Of a stretch of DNA of 64,000 bases, positions 43,209-52,020 are shown one piece after another (within the stretch, counting starts at the first letter, position 1; each line of letters opens with the position of its first letter). Source of the DNA: UBA5862 sp002408105 (GTDB taxonomy: Bacteria > Pseudomonadota > Gammaproteobacteria > Pseudomonadales > UBA5862); contig JAXHVB010000111.1 in assembly GCA_034189125.1 (NCBI GenBank), positions 6,236 through 70,235 on the forward strand. Direction: 5' to 3'. Under the pieces are notes generated by a model. It made no database searches, had not been told where the DNA came from, and worked only from the letters and a program-made list of their open reading frames with translations. Made by a program: the position numbers and the translations under genes.

Positions 43209-43214
43209 ATTATA
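43209..43214 (-). promoter_or_regulatory. Possible -10 box for fmdB
   Basis: A perfect TATAAT on the minus strand, 58 bp before the fmdB start. I see no good -35 box at 16-18 bp, so this is a tentative call. Confidence 0.3.
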
Positions 43215-43353
43215 TGACAACTCCAAGTGCCGAGGCGATTCGAATTCCAAACCACAATGGACCGACTCCAATCCACTGGGCCACGCCACTGTACAGATCC
43301 ATAACCTTCGCCCATGATTCATTCCACCGCCCGAAGAAAAAAGCACCCAATCC

Positions 43354-44481
43354 ATGTCGCCCCCACCTTCGCCTGCAGTTCGCGAAAACATCGAACGCCA
43401 GCTCCCACCCTTGCTTCGGCGCGGCGAGCACTTGCTGCTGAGCTTCGAAGAGTTTCCGGAGCAGCCCGCTCTTCTCATTGAGCTGCATCAAGCCCTCGAC
43501 GAACTGCAGCTGCTGCTGGCGCCGCTTGGCAACACCTACCTGGATGCCATCAGCATGCAGCTCTCCGAGCTGCTCAGCGCCCTGCAGCAAGAACGGATTC
43601 GCTACGACCAAATGCAGATCGACATCGGGCTGCTCGCCTTGGACGATGTCCAACGCATCGTCGACCAATCCCTCGGCCATGCGCAACACCGGGACCTCAA
43701 TGAAAACCGCCTGCAGCAAATCGCCAGCAGCCTGGCCGCCGTCAGTCGCGCCGAGCCGGACCAGCTGCGCAACAGCATGTACGCTGCCCTGTTGGTGCTC
43801 GACCCACACACCCGAATCGACGAAATCGAGTTGGCGCGCCCCCCGGCAGACCCCCATGCAACCAATCGCGCCCTGCACCGCCATTCCGTCGACGACACCC
43901 TGCAGCACTTTGCCGTCGAGAACTCGGCCGACCTGCAGTTTCTTCGCGGCCTGATCGAACCGATGGAACAACGCTCCAGGTACTGGTATGGACGCAGCAG
44001 CCGCCTTTTGCGCTTGTGTCTGGCCATGAACCGCCAAGGCGGAAGTCCGGTTGATCCAACACAACTCACCGCCGCGGTGCTGGTTCATGACATCAGCATG
44101 GCCTTTTTGCCGGTGGACGTCCTGCATAAAAAAGAACGCCTGAACCTCGACGAGAAAAAAATGATGCAGGGGCATGCGCGCTCCGCCTACGAACTGCTTC
44201 ACCGCATGCGCGACTGGGAGCCAGCCGCAAAAATGGTTCTGCAACACCATGAGCGCGCCGATGGCAGTGGATACCCGTTGGGTCTGCGTGAACCGGAGAT
44301 CTGCGATGGTGCCAAGATCATCGCCATCGCCGACACCTTCGATGCACGCACCCATGAACGCGCCTACCGTGACCTTCAACGTCGGCCTTTGGTTCGGGCG
44401 ATTCTCGAAATCAACCGTGAAAGCGGCATCCAATTCAGTCCGACCTGGGTGCGGTGCTTTAACCAAATCGCTCCAAAGTAG
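43354..44481 (+). CDS. HD-GYP-like domain protein with altered motif
   Basis: 375 residues. The N-terminal half (to about 200) is helical and Leu/Gln-rich without a domain I can name. The C-terminal part is an HD domain: HD pair at His245-Asp246 (LVHDISMAFLP), downstream HARSAYELLH, then HHERADGSGYPLGL at 298-311 and DGAKIIAIADTFDA. HD-GYP phosphodiesterases usually read HDIGK in the first motif and HHExxDGxGYP in the second; here GK is changed to SM while the GYP part is complete. Cyclic-di-GMP hydrolysis or binding is possible. Single gene, divergent from fmdB. Confidence 0.8.
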   Translation: MSPPPSPAVRENIERQLPPLLRRGEHLLLSFEEFPEQPALLIELHQALDELQLLLAPLGNTYLDAISMQLSELLSALQQERIRYDQMQIDIGLLALDDVQRIVDQSLGHAQHRDLNENRLQQIASSLAAVSRAEPDQLRNSMYAALLVLDPHTRIDEIELARPPADPHATNRALHRHSVDDTLQHFAVENSADLQFLRGLIEPMEQRSRYWYGRSSRLLRLCLAMNRQGGSPVDPTQLTAAVLVHDISMAFLPVDVLHKKERLNLDEKKMMQGHARSAYELLHRMRDWEPAAKMVLQHHERADGSGYPLGLREPEICDGAKIIAIADTFDARTHERAYRDLQRRPLVRAILEINRESGIQFSPTWVRCFNQIAPK

Positions 44482-44570
44482 TGCAACCTATTGCTGTCCT
44501 CTCGCATCCGTTTGACCCAGCCTTACAAGACCCGCACCCACCCGTCGCACTTTAGACAGGAAACACAGGC

Positions 44571-44590
44571 AAAAACGGCTGTTTTTCTTG
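44571..44590 (+). terminator. Possible weak terminator after the HD-domain gene
   Basis: Short stem aaaaac / gttttt with loop ggct, followed by cttg. A-T-rich and only 6 bp, 90 bp after the stop codon. Confidence 0.35.
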
Positions 44591-44760
44591 CGCCCCATAC
44601 GTGAATGCGCTATACACAATTTGTCTCAGCCAGGGTGCCCACGAGCCAGCAGTCCCCGATCAATTGATGTTCGTTGAGATTCCCAGTTGCGCAAACGAAA
44701 GACGTGGCGACCCTGCACGCCACCACCCCAGAACCCGCCTCCGTGAAGGAACCCCTATCC

Positions 44761-45270
44761 ATGCCTACGAAAAAAGCCACTCCCGCGAAAACCAACGCGG
44801 CAACAAAAGCCAAGCCCAAGGCCAAAGCCACACCAAGAGCTGCATCTCGCAAGGCGGCGACCACTGCCCCCAAAGCGCCAGCGACAGCCGCGCGCGCGAA
44901 AGCAAGTCCAGTGAAGCGAGCTGCTCCCCCTGCCTCGCCGCGCAAGGTCACTGCGCTTTCTTCTAAGCTGAGTAAAACGCAAATCCTGGAAGAGATTGCG
45001 GCCAACACCGAGCTGAGCAAGAAAGATGTAGGCGCCGTGCTCGACGAGCTCGGCGTTGTAATCGAACGGCACATTAAGAAACGGGCGGTTGGCGAATTCA
45101 CACTGCCCGGCTTATTGAAGATCAAGTCGGTCAAGAAACCTGCACGCCGTGCCCGCAAGAATGTCCCCAACCCGTTCAAACCAGGGGAGTTGATGGACGT
45201 TGCTGCGAAACCTGCTTCAGTTTCGGTGAAAATCACCCCGCTCAAGAAACTGAAGGAAATGGCGAACTAG
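44761..45270 (+). CDS. HU-family DNA-binding protein with histone H1-like Lys/Ala/Pro tail
   Basis: 169 residues. The first 70 residues are Lys, Ala, Pro and Thr only in large part (TKKATPAKTNAATKAKPKAK), like the tail of eukaryotic H1 or Pseudomonas AlgP. From about residue 70 an HU/IHF-type domain follows: SKTQILEEIAANTELSKKDV, FTLPGLLKIKSVKKPARRAR, and NPFKPGELMDV. The beta-arm sequence KPARRARKNVPNPFKPGE resembles the HU arm with its Pro-intercalating loop. The start (MPTKKATP) has AGGA 10 bases upstream. Likely a nucleoid protein; monocistronic with its own terminator. Confidence 0.9.
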   Translation: MPTKKATPAKTNAATKAKPKAKATPRAASRKAATTAPKAPATAARAKASPVKRAAPPASPRKVTALSSKLSKTQILEEIAANTELSKKDVGAVLDELGVVIERHIKKRAVGEFTLPGLLKIKSVKKPARRARKNVPNPFKPGELMDVAAKPASVSVKITPLKKLKEMAN

Positions 45271-45285
45271 CCACACCGCGCCGTG

Positions 45286-45313
45286 AAAAAAGGCCGCCCA
45301 AGCGGCCTTTTTT
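45286..45313. terminator. Rho-independent terminator after the HU-like gene
   Basis: 12-bp stem aaaaaaggccgc / gcggcctttttt with loop ccaa and a following T-run; A-run upstream makes it able to work in both directions. 15 bp after the stop codon. Confidence 0.92.
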
Positions 45314-45423
45314 TATGCCCGTCGGATACTCAGTCCCCCAAGCGCCAGGCACCGGTATACCCTTAGAGGGCGACACCGTAAAATTCTCCGGCGATTCCGC
45401 CTGAACAACACCCGGGTTTTACC

Positions 45424-47160
45424 ATGCGCACCAGCCAATACCTGCTTTGCACCCTCAAAGAAACTCCGGCCGAAGCCCAGACGCTCAGCCATCAGTTGAT
45501 GCTGCGAGCGGGCCTCATCCGCAAACTTGCGTCGGGCCTCTACACCTGGCTGCCTACCGGGCTGCGTGTGCTGCGCAAGGTCGAAGCCGTCGTGCGGGAG
45601 GAAATGAACAGAGCCGGCGCTCAAGAAGTGCTGATGCCCGTCGTTCAACCGGCCGAACTTTGGGAGGAAACCGGCCGCTGGGACAAGTTCGGACCGCAGC
45701 TGCTGCAGGTGCAAGACCGACACGGACGGGCCTTTTGCATCGGACCAACCCATGAGGAAGTCATCACGGACCTGGTGCGATCCGAAGTGCAAAGCCACAA
45801 CCAGCTGCCACTCAACCTTTACCAGGTCCAGACCAAGTTTCGCGACGAAATCCGGCCGCGCTTTGGCGTGATGCGCGCACGCGAATTCGTGATGAAGGAC
45901 GCCTACTCGTTTCACACCTCATTGGACAGCCTGGAGCAAACCTACACCGACATGTACGCGGCCTATTCGCGCGTCTTCAGCCGCCTCGGCCTCGACTTTC
46001 GCGCGGTGCTGGCTGACACCGGCGCGATTGGAGGCTCGGCATCCCACGAGTTCCATGTCCTCGCAGAATCGGGCGAAGATGAAATCGCCTTCAGTGATGC
46101 AAGTGACTATGCTGCCAATGTCGAGCTGGCCGAAGCCGTTGCGCCGCCAAGCATCCCTCCGAACCCCAACCTGGCCCGCGAACGGATCGCGACCCCAGGT
46201 GTACGGACGATTGAGCAGCTTTGCGCGTTGCTCGACACACCGGCCACGCACACGGTGAAGACCCTTGTCGTCGAGGGGGCAAACGGCCACCCGTTGGTCG
46301 CCCTGGTCGTGCGCGGGGACCACCGACTCAACCCGACCAAAGCCGAGAAACTCGCAGAAGTCGCAGTACCACTGCGCATGGCCACGGAGGATGAGATTCG
46401 CGCTGCCGTCGGCTGCGGGCCCGGCTCACTTGGGCCAAGCGGCATCGCACTCCCAGTGATTGTCGACCGCAGCGCCGCTGCCCTGGGCACCTTCATTGCC
46501 GGTGCCAACGAAGACGGTTTCCACCACCAAAACCTGTGCTGGGAACGCGACTGCAGCATTCTTCGCGTAGAAGACATTCGCCACGTCGAGGCTGGAGACC
46601 CAAGCCCCGACGGCAAGGGCCACATCCAGATTCGTCGTGGCATCGAAGTCGGTCACATCTTCCAACTGGGAACCGTTTACAGTGAAGCGATGAATGCGCA
46701 GGTACAGGGGCCGAACGGCTCCAGCCAGGTGTTGCAGATGGGCTGCTATGGAATCGGCGTGTCTCGGGTGGTCGCCGCGGCCATTGAGCAGCACCATGAT
46801 GACCGGGGCATTGTCTGGCCGCCGGCCATCGCCCCCTTTATGGTTGCCATCGTTCCAATTGCTTACCAAAAGTCGGACGCCGTTCGCGAAACCTGCGACG
46901 GCTTGTATGCAGCCTTGCAAAATCAAGGCATCGAAGCACTGCTGGACGACCGCGACGAGCGCCCTGGAGTCAAGTTTGCAGACATCGAATTGTTGGGAAT
47001 TCCCCACCGCATCGTGATCGGCGAACGGGGCCTGAAAACCAACACGGCCGAGTACCAAGGGCGCCGCGACGAAACCGCAACCTCGGTACCCATCGAAGAA
47101 GTGGAGGCTTTCCTGAGCGTGAAGGTTCAGCAGCACCTAGAGGAGCCCGCCGGACCGTGA
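45424..47160 (+). CDS. proS: Prolyl-tRNA synthetase
   Basis: 578 residues, bacterial type with an editing (INS) domain between motifs 2 and 3. Motif 1: GLYTWLPTGLRVLRKVEAVV; motif 2: FRDEIRPRFGVMRAREFVMKD; motif 3: MGCYGIGVSRVVAAAIEQ. INS domain about residues 225-405 (ATHTVKTLVV). C-terminal anticodon domain: DDRDERPGVKFADIELLGIP. The stop overlaps the start of the transglycosylase gene by 4 bases. Confidence 0.97.
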   Translation: MRTSQYLLCTLKETPAEAQTLSHQLMLRAGLIRKLASGLYTWLPTGLRVLRKVEAVVREEMNRAGAQEVLMPVVQPAELWEETGRWDKFGPQLLQVQDRHGRAFCIGPTHEEVITDLVRSEVQSHNQLPLNLYQVQTKFRDEIRPRFGVMRAREFVMKDAYSFHTSLDSLEQTYTDMYAAYSRVFSRLGLDFRAVLADTGAIGGSASHEFHVLAESGEDEIAFSDASDYAANVELAEAVAPPSIPPNPNLARERIATPGVRTIEQLCALLDTPATHTVKTLVVEGANGHPLVALVVRGDHRLNPTKAEKLAEVAVPLRMATEDEIRAAVGCGPGSLGPSGIALPVIVDRSAAALGTFIAGANEDGFHHQNLCWERDCSILRVEDIRHVEAGDPSPDGKGHIQIRRGIEVGHIFQLGTVYSEAMNAQVQGPNGSSQVLQMGCYGIGVSRVVAAAIEQHHDDRGIVWPPAIAPFMVAIVPIAYQKSDAVRETCDGLYAALQNQGIEALLDDRDERPGVKFADIELLGIPHRIVIGERGLKTNTAEYQGRRDETATSVPIEEVEAFLSVKVQQHLEEPAGP

Positions 47161-47780
47161 AGTCATGCGGATCCAAAGTGTTGATCTGTGTTTCGATCGC
47201 ACTGTGCTCTCTTTGCGGGCTGCCGGCACTGGCCAACCCGGCGACTCCAGACCCGGACCTGCGGGCCTTCCTGGAGCGAACCATCAACGACGCCTCTTCT
47301 TTTGCAGACCGCTTCGAGGCCGAGGTCTGGCTGATCGATATGGAGCACCGCCTCAAGCCTCTGGTGGCAAACCGTGCACAGCGCTTCAACATCTTGCGCA
47401 CCGCCCACCAGGAAGCCCACCGTATGGAGCTGCCGCCCGAGCTGATTCTAGCGCTCATTGAGGTCGAAAGTGCGTTCGACCGGTTCGCGGTGTCTCGCGC
47501 TGGCGCCCAGGGACTCATGCAGGTGATGCCGTTCTGGAAGCAGGAAATCGGTCGGCCTGCCGACAACCTGACCCAGGTGGAGACCAACCTGCGCTACGGT
47601 ACGGCCATTCTTGCCCACTACCTAAAGCGCGAGAACGGCAACTTGCACCGTGCACTGGCGCGCTACAACGGGAGCTTGGGGAAGAACTGGTATCCGCAGC
47701 GGGTATTCACCACCTGGAGACGCAGGTGGTACACCGGCGACCTGGCCATCCAAACGGGTGCCGTGACCGCAGGGAACTAG
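47157..47780 (+). CDS. Lytic transglycosylase, SLT domain
   Basis: 207 residues from a GTG start overlapping the proS stop (GTGA). Signal peptide (VLICVSIALCSLCGLPALA). SLT domain with the catalytic Glu in LALIEVESAFDRFAVSRAGAQGLMQVMPFW, shown here in part, and the later ALARYNGSLGKNWYPQRV. It cleaves peptidoglycan glycan strands with formation of 1,6-anhydro-MurNAc in the periplasm. A gene of this type next to proS is also found in Pseudomonas (inference from memory of that locus). Confidence 0.9.
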   Translation: MKSCGSKVLICVSIALCSLCGLPALANPATPDPDLRAFLERTINDASSFADRFEAEVWLIDMEHRLKPLVANRAQRFNILRTAHQEAHRMELPPELILALIEVESAFDRFAVSRAGAQGLMQVMPFWKQEIGRPADNLTQVETNLRYGTAILAHYLKRENGNLHRALARYNGSLGKNWYPQRVFTTWRRRWYTGDLAIQTGAVTAGN

Positions 47781-47849
47781 GTCCCGCTCGATGGGGTCGA
47801 CTAGGGACCCCGCCGCGCTGCGGCCCGACAACCCACTCCGGAGGCCTTT

Positions 47850-48575
47850 ATGCACCGCCCCTCCTCCACGGACAACTGGATTCAATCGGCCTTAGAACCT
47901 CGTCAGCAACCCCGTTCAACCCGCAGATTCAGGGTGTGGACCTCCCGTGAATTCGAGCGGGTCATTCGGCAGCTCATTGTCGACGGACCCCAGCCCGCAG
48001 AGGCATACAAGCGCCACCGGATTGCGACCCACCCTCGATCTCGCGTGGTGGTTTACCAATCACCGAACCATGCTTGGGTGCTCAAGCGCTTCAACGTACT
48101 GCCTGACAAGAAAGCCAAGCGCGCGGTGACCCGAAGCCTTGGGCGACGGGCATGGAATGCGGCCCTGGCATTGCAACGGCTTGGCCTTCATACTCCCCGT
48201 ACGTTAGCACTCGCGGAAGAACGCTGGGCAACGTGCCTGCGAGGTACCTCCTACCTGGTCAGCGAGTACATTGCTGCTCCCACACTGGGTCAAATCATGC
48301 GCAACTCGCGATCCTCCCATGGAGATCGCGTCGAATTGCTGCGACTTGTCGTGAGCAACGTGCGAAAGCTCCATAATGCTGGCTTCATCCACGGTGACCT
48401 ACGCGCCGACAACCTGCTGATCGACAAGGATCGGCTGTTTTTCATTGACTTGGACGCGTTTTCTCGCCGGTGCCATCCTCGCCACTGGCGCTCCGGAGTC
48501 GAGAACGAATGGCGGCGTCTTGGCAGGACACTCAATGAACCCGACAGACAGGTGCTGACCGAACTGCTCGCGTAA
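47850..48575 (+). CDS. Small protein kinase-like enzyme, Kdo/WaaP lipopolysaccharide kinase type
   Basis: 241 residues. Kinase fold: a Lys in WVLKRFN corresponds to the ATP-binding Lys, the catalytic loop is HGDLRADNLLI, and the metal-binding motif is FFIDLDAFSRR. The hinge region is LVSEYIAAPTLGQI. This matches the WaaP/KdkA/RIO-like group that phosphorylates lipopolysaccharide core sugars. The N-terminal 50 residues are basic and unstructured in appearance. No LPS genes are near, so the substrate is open. Confidence 0.75.
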   Translation: MHRPSSTDNWIQSALEPRQQPRSTRRFRVWTSREFERVIRQLIVDGPQPAEAYKRHRIATHPRSRVVVYQSPNHAWVLKRFNVLPDKKAKRAVTRSLGRRAWNAALALQRLGLHTPRTLALAEERWATCLRGTSYLVSEYIAAPTLGQIMRNSRSSHGDRVELLRLVVSNVRKLHNAGFIHGDLRADNLLIDKDRLFFIDLDAFSRRCHPRHWRSGVENEWRRLGRTLNEPDRQVLTELLA

Positions 48576-48621
48576 CCGCGCGCGGCCAGTCGTCCCCAAA
48601 TGTCCCCGGCCAACCCGCACT

Positions 48622-48894
48622 CTACTCAACCCGAAAGCCCGTGCACTTGCAGAAAGGCACCCGCTTGACCTCAACCGCCTCCACCCGCGCACGCACCGGC
48701 CCCTTGTGAAGCCAGGCCACCACTTCCTCCACGGCGTCGTGCGCACCGCAGAGCAGTACCTCCACGCGGCCATCGTCAAGGTTCTTCGCCCAACCAGAAA
48801 GCCCCCGACGTTCGGCCAGGCGCTTGGTAGAAGCCCGAAACCAAACCCCCTGGACCTTTCCAGAGACAAAAACGTGTACGCAAGCGCCAGTCAA
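48622..48894 (-). CDS. Acylphosphatase
   Basis: 90 residues from a TTG start. Signature VHVFVSGKVQGVWFRASTKR with the catalytic Arg, and GWAKNLDDGRVEVLLCG with the catalytic Asn. The frame is open upstream without an ATG and without conserved residues; 90 residues is the family length, so TTG 48894 is the best start. It hydrolyses acyl phosphates. Two unusual cysteines occur near the end (PFCKCTGF). Confidence 0.87.
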   Translation of the reverse strand: MTGACVHVFVSGKVQGVWFRASTKRLAERRGLSGWAKNLDDGRVEVLLCGAHDAVEEVVAWLHKGPVRARVEAVEVKRVPFCKCTGFRVE

Positions 48895-49005
48895 ATCGAA
48901 CCCGATCCCATTTGTTTTTGCCCGACTCCTATGTAAGCATAGCTCCAGAACCGGGTCGGTTGACGGCCCCACCACCGACCTGTTTGCAGAGTGTCACTCC
49001 ACACC

Positions 49006-49479
49006 ATGTCGAGCGCTGAAATCAAAGTGGAAACCCTGGGCCCAGAGGCGAAAGCCTACCTGGACCTCATCAAAGGACTGAAGGCAGACTTCGAAGCGCG
49101 AGGCGTTCTACTCAAGGGAAGCCGAACCAAGTCTGAAGCCAAATGGACCAGCGTGTTCATCGAAGTGTCCCCAGGTGTCGAACTGGGGCTGGTCGGCCAG
49201 TTGATGGACCTGGTCGCGGCGCTGGTCGATCCGGACACAAGTGACCAGCCCGGACCCGACCTCAGCATTTTTGTTCGCGGGTCCGACGTGTTTTTCAACC
49301 TGCCTGCCCAACGTGATGCGTTTTTGAAGCGCTACGCCCGTGCAAGCCAGGCAGCCAGCCCCTCCTCAAAGACACCCGAAAAAGATGCGCCTGCAGCGGG
49401 CAAACCCCAGCGTGCGAGCACCAAGGCCCGCAAGGGAAAGGCGACCAAGAAAAATGGCCGCGAAGCACTGATCGACTGA
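49006..49479 (+). CDS. Conserved-looking hypothetical protein with Lys-rich tail
   Basis: 157 residues. Residues 1-105 form a mixed alpha/beta domain (ETLGPEAKAYLDLIKGLKAD, SVFIEVSPGVELGLVGQLMD, DLSIFVRGSDVFFNLP); the last 45 are Ala/Lys/Ser-rich and positively charged (KARKGKATKKNGREALID), suggesting binding to nucleic acid or another polyanion. No membrane segment or signal peptide. I do not recognise the family. A GTG at 48991 is an alternative start. It runs convergently with the fumarase gene. Confidence 0.68.
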   Translation: MSSAEIKVETLGPEAKAYLDLIKGLKADFEARGVLLKGSRTKSEAKWTSVFIEVSPGVELGLVGQLMDLVAALVDPDTSDQPGPDLSIFVRGSDVFFNLPAQRDAFLKRYARASQAASPSSKTPEKDAPAAGKPQRASTKARKGKATKKNGREALID

Positions 49480-49522
49480 GTCTTTTGCGGACCGGCTGTC
49501 CAGGCACCGCAGCCCCCAAACG

Positions 49523-51046
49523 TCACTGAACTTCCAGTCTCTGCGCAGCGATGCGTGCCTTCCACGCCGCCGGTCCGGTCTTGTGAACGGACTCCCCCTG
49601 CGCGTCGACCGCCACGGTGACTGGCATGTCACAGACTTCAAATTCGTGAATGGCCTCCATACCAAGCTCCTCGAGCGCCACGACGCGAGCGCTCCGAATC
49701 GCCTTGGAAACCAAATACGCAGCGCCGCCGACCGCCATGAGGTACACGGCCCGGTGGCGCGCGATCGCCTCGATGGCACTGTCACCCCGCTCAGCCTTGC
49801 CCACCATGCCAAGCAGCCCGGTCTGGGACAGCATCTGGTCGGTGAACTTGTCCATGCGGGTGGATGTGGTGGGCCCGGCAGGGCCGACCACTTCTTCACC
49901 CACCGGGTCGACCGGCCCCACGTAGTAAATGAACCGATTGTTGAAGTCCACCCCATCTGGAAGCGGCTCCCCCCGCGAAAGCAAGTCGGTCAACCGCTTG
50001 TGCGCTGCATCGCGCCCCGTCAGCATCTTGCCGGACAGCAACAGCGTCTCACCCGGCTTCCAGCTGGCCACCTCATCGCGCGTGACGGTGTCAAGGTTCA
50101 CGCGCCGCGCGCCGGCACCTGGCACCCAGGTCACCTCTGGCCAATCGCTGAGGCTGGGCGGTTCAAGCACCGCAGGGCCTGATCCGTCGAGAACAAAGTG
50201 GGCGTGGCGGGTTGCGGCGCAGTTCGGGATCATCGCCACTGGCAGCGACGCCGCGTGGGTCGGGTAGTCTTTGATCTTGATGTCCAGCACCGTGGTCAGG
50301 CCGCCCAATCCCTGAGCGCCAATGCCGAGCGCATTCACTGCATCAAAAATCTCAAGACGCAACTCTTCCAGCCGGTTCTCCGGGCCACGTTGACGCAACA
50401 CCTGGATATCCACTGGATCCATCAGTGACTCTTTGGCCAACACCGCAGCTTTTTCCGCTGTACCGCCGATCCCGATGCCAAGCATCCCTGGCGGGCACCA
50501 TCCGGCGCCCATTCCTGGAACCGTGCGCACGACCCAGTCGACAATGCTGTCGCTGGGATTGAGCATGGCCAGCTTGGCCTTGTTTTCAGACCCGCCACCC
50601 TTTGCGGCAACCGTGAAGTCAACGGTGTTGCCTGGCACCAGGCGGGTGTGGACCACCGCCGGGGTATTGTCTCTGGTGTTGCGACGCGAACCTGCCGGGT
50701 CGGCCAGGATGGAGGCCCGCAAGACATTGTCCGGGTGGGTGTAGGCCCGCCTCACTCCCGCATTGATCATCGCTTCCAGGTCCATTTCGGCATCCCAGCG
50801 CACGTCCATGCCGACATTGACGAAGACGGTGACAATCCCGGTGTCCTGGCAGATCGGACGGTGGCCTTCGGCGCACATGCGCGAGTTGATCAGAATTTGC
50901 GCCATGGCGTCTTTGGCGGCTGCGGACTCCTCTGCCTCGTAAGCTGTGTGAACAGCCTGGATGAAGTCGAGCGGATGGTAGTAGGAGATAAACTGCAAGG
51001 CGTCGGCGACACTGTCGATCACATCCTGCTGGCGAATTGAACTCAT
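49523..51046 (-). CDS. Fumarate hydratase class I (iron-sulfur)
   Basis: 507 residues, both alpha and beta parts in one chain as in FumA. Cluster cysteines are seen in RPICQDTGIV, GWCPPGMLGIGIGGT and PNCAATRHAHF. Beta part: GEVVGPAGPTTSTRMD-like sequence VVGPAGPTTSTRMDKF and KAERGDSAIEAIARH. ATG 51046 has AGGA 7 bases upstream. Converts fumarate to malate in the TCA cycle. No class II fumC is present in the window. Confidence 0.95.
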   Translation of the reverse strand: MSSIRQQDVIDSVADALQFISYYHPLDFIQAVHTAYEAEESAAAKDAMAQILINSRMCAEGHRPICQDTGIVTVFVNVGMDVRWDAEMDLEAMINAGVRRAYTHPDNVLRASILADPAGSRRNTRDNTPAVVHTRLVPGNTVDFTVAAKGGGSENKAKLAMLNPSDSIVDWVVRTVPGMGAGWCPPGMLGIGIGGTAEKAAVLAKESLMDPVDIQVLRQRGPENRLEELRLEIFDAVNALGIGAQGLGGLTTVLDIKIKDYPTHAASLPVAMIPNCAATRHAHFVLDGSGPAVLEPPSLSDWPEVTWVPGAGARRVNLDTVTRDEVASWKPGETLLLSGKMLTGRDAAHKRLTDLLSRGEPLPDGVDFNNRFIYYVGPVDPVGEEVVGPAGPTTSTRMDKFTDQMLSQTGLLGMVGKAERGDSAIEAIARHRAVYLMAVGGAAYLVSKAIRSARVVALEELGMEAIHEFEVCDMPVTVAVDAQGESVHKTGPAAWKARIAAQRLEVQ

Positions 51047-51142
51047 CGGCGCGGTTCCTGGTTGGTCCTGTTCGAGCACATGGGGCCATTGTAGCTGCGC
51101 AGGCGTAGGGGGCGTCCCGCGCTCCGGCGACAGGGGGCCGGA

Positions 51143-51940
51143 CTAGGGTGGGGAGACGCCCTGCTGGAGTTGCTGTACGGCCATCCGCAGCTCCTGCAGG
51201 GACCGGTTTAGTTGCAGCCGCTGCTGATCGAACGCGGCCACGCCCTGCTCCACCTGCTGCAGGCGGCTCTGAAAATCCGCGACCAGGCCCGGATCGAGCT
51301 GCTGTACCGTCACCAACTGTTCTTCGACTGCGGCCAACCGCGGTGCCAGGCCAGCGAGCTGTTCCCTGGCTTGAGACTGCGCGCGCTCAGCCGCACTGCC
51401 GACTGCCTGGAGCTCTTTGCCCAGTTCGCGCAACCGGCCCGCCTGCTGCGATGCGGTTTGCTCAGACTGCTTGAGGCGACTTTCAAGTGCGCTCAACTGC
51501 TCACCTTGCTCTGCGATGGCCGTGCGGTTGCGGTTGTACGCCACGTTCCAAAGCTTGCGAATCTCCGAATCAAAGAACTTGAATTTTTCCTCCAGGGTTC
51601 CACCGGTTTGTTCCATCGCGGCATCGGCCTTGTCGAGTTGCTCTTCCAGCTGCTGCTTGTCCGCTTCAAGCGCTTGGATGCGCGCACTCAACTTGGACAG
51701 GTTTGCCTCGGACTGCACACCGCGCCAGCCCAACCAGCCAACACCTAAGAACAAGGCGGCCAGCGTCACCACGAGCAGAACACGCGCCACACCGCCACCG
51801 GTCTTGCCTGTCTGTTTGGGCACCTGAGCAGGCCGACCACCTCCAGCGCGGGGAGAGCGACGTTGCTGGTAGCGAGCAATTTCGTCGGAAGCGGGTGCGA
51901 TGCGCGCCGCATCCGGCCCTTTGGGGTCATGTTGTGCCAT
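51143..51940 (-). CDS. Single-pass membrane protein with long coiled coil
   Basis: 265 residues. A basic, Pro/Gly-rich cytoplasmic N-terminus of about 50 residues precedes one membrane helix (VARVLLVVTLAALFLGVGWLG). The rest, about 190 residues, is a heptad-like coiled coil rich in Gln, Glu and Leu (IQALEADKQQLEEQLDKADA; LQQVEQGVAAFDQQRLQLNR) and should be periplasmic. I do not recognise a named family. It follows pyruvate kinase on the same strand and precedes the fumarase gene; a role at the cell envelope is an inference from topology. Confidence 0.7.
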   Translation of the reverse strand: MAQHDPKGPDAARIAPASDEIARYQQRRSPRAGGGRPAQVPKQTGKTGGGVARVLLVVTLAALFLGVGWLGWRGVQSEANLSKLSARIQALEADKQQLEEQLDKADAAMEQTGGTLEEKFKFFDSEIRKLWNVAYNRNRTAIAEQGEQLSALESRLKQSEQTASQQAGRLRELGKELQAVGSAAERAQSQAREQLAGLAPRLAAVEEQLVTVQQLDPGLVADFQSRLQQVEQGVAAFDQQRLQLNRSLQELRMAVQQLQQGVSPP

Positions 51941-52020
51941 ATGGAGTCACGCCAAACAGTGCGAAGAGGTGGCCAGTGTACCCATCCGCGCTGGGGGTGC
52001 AAATGCGCGCGTGGATCCTT

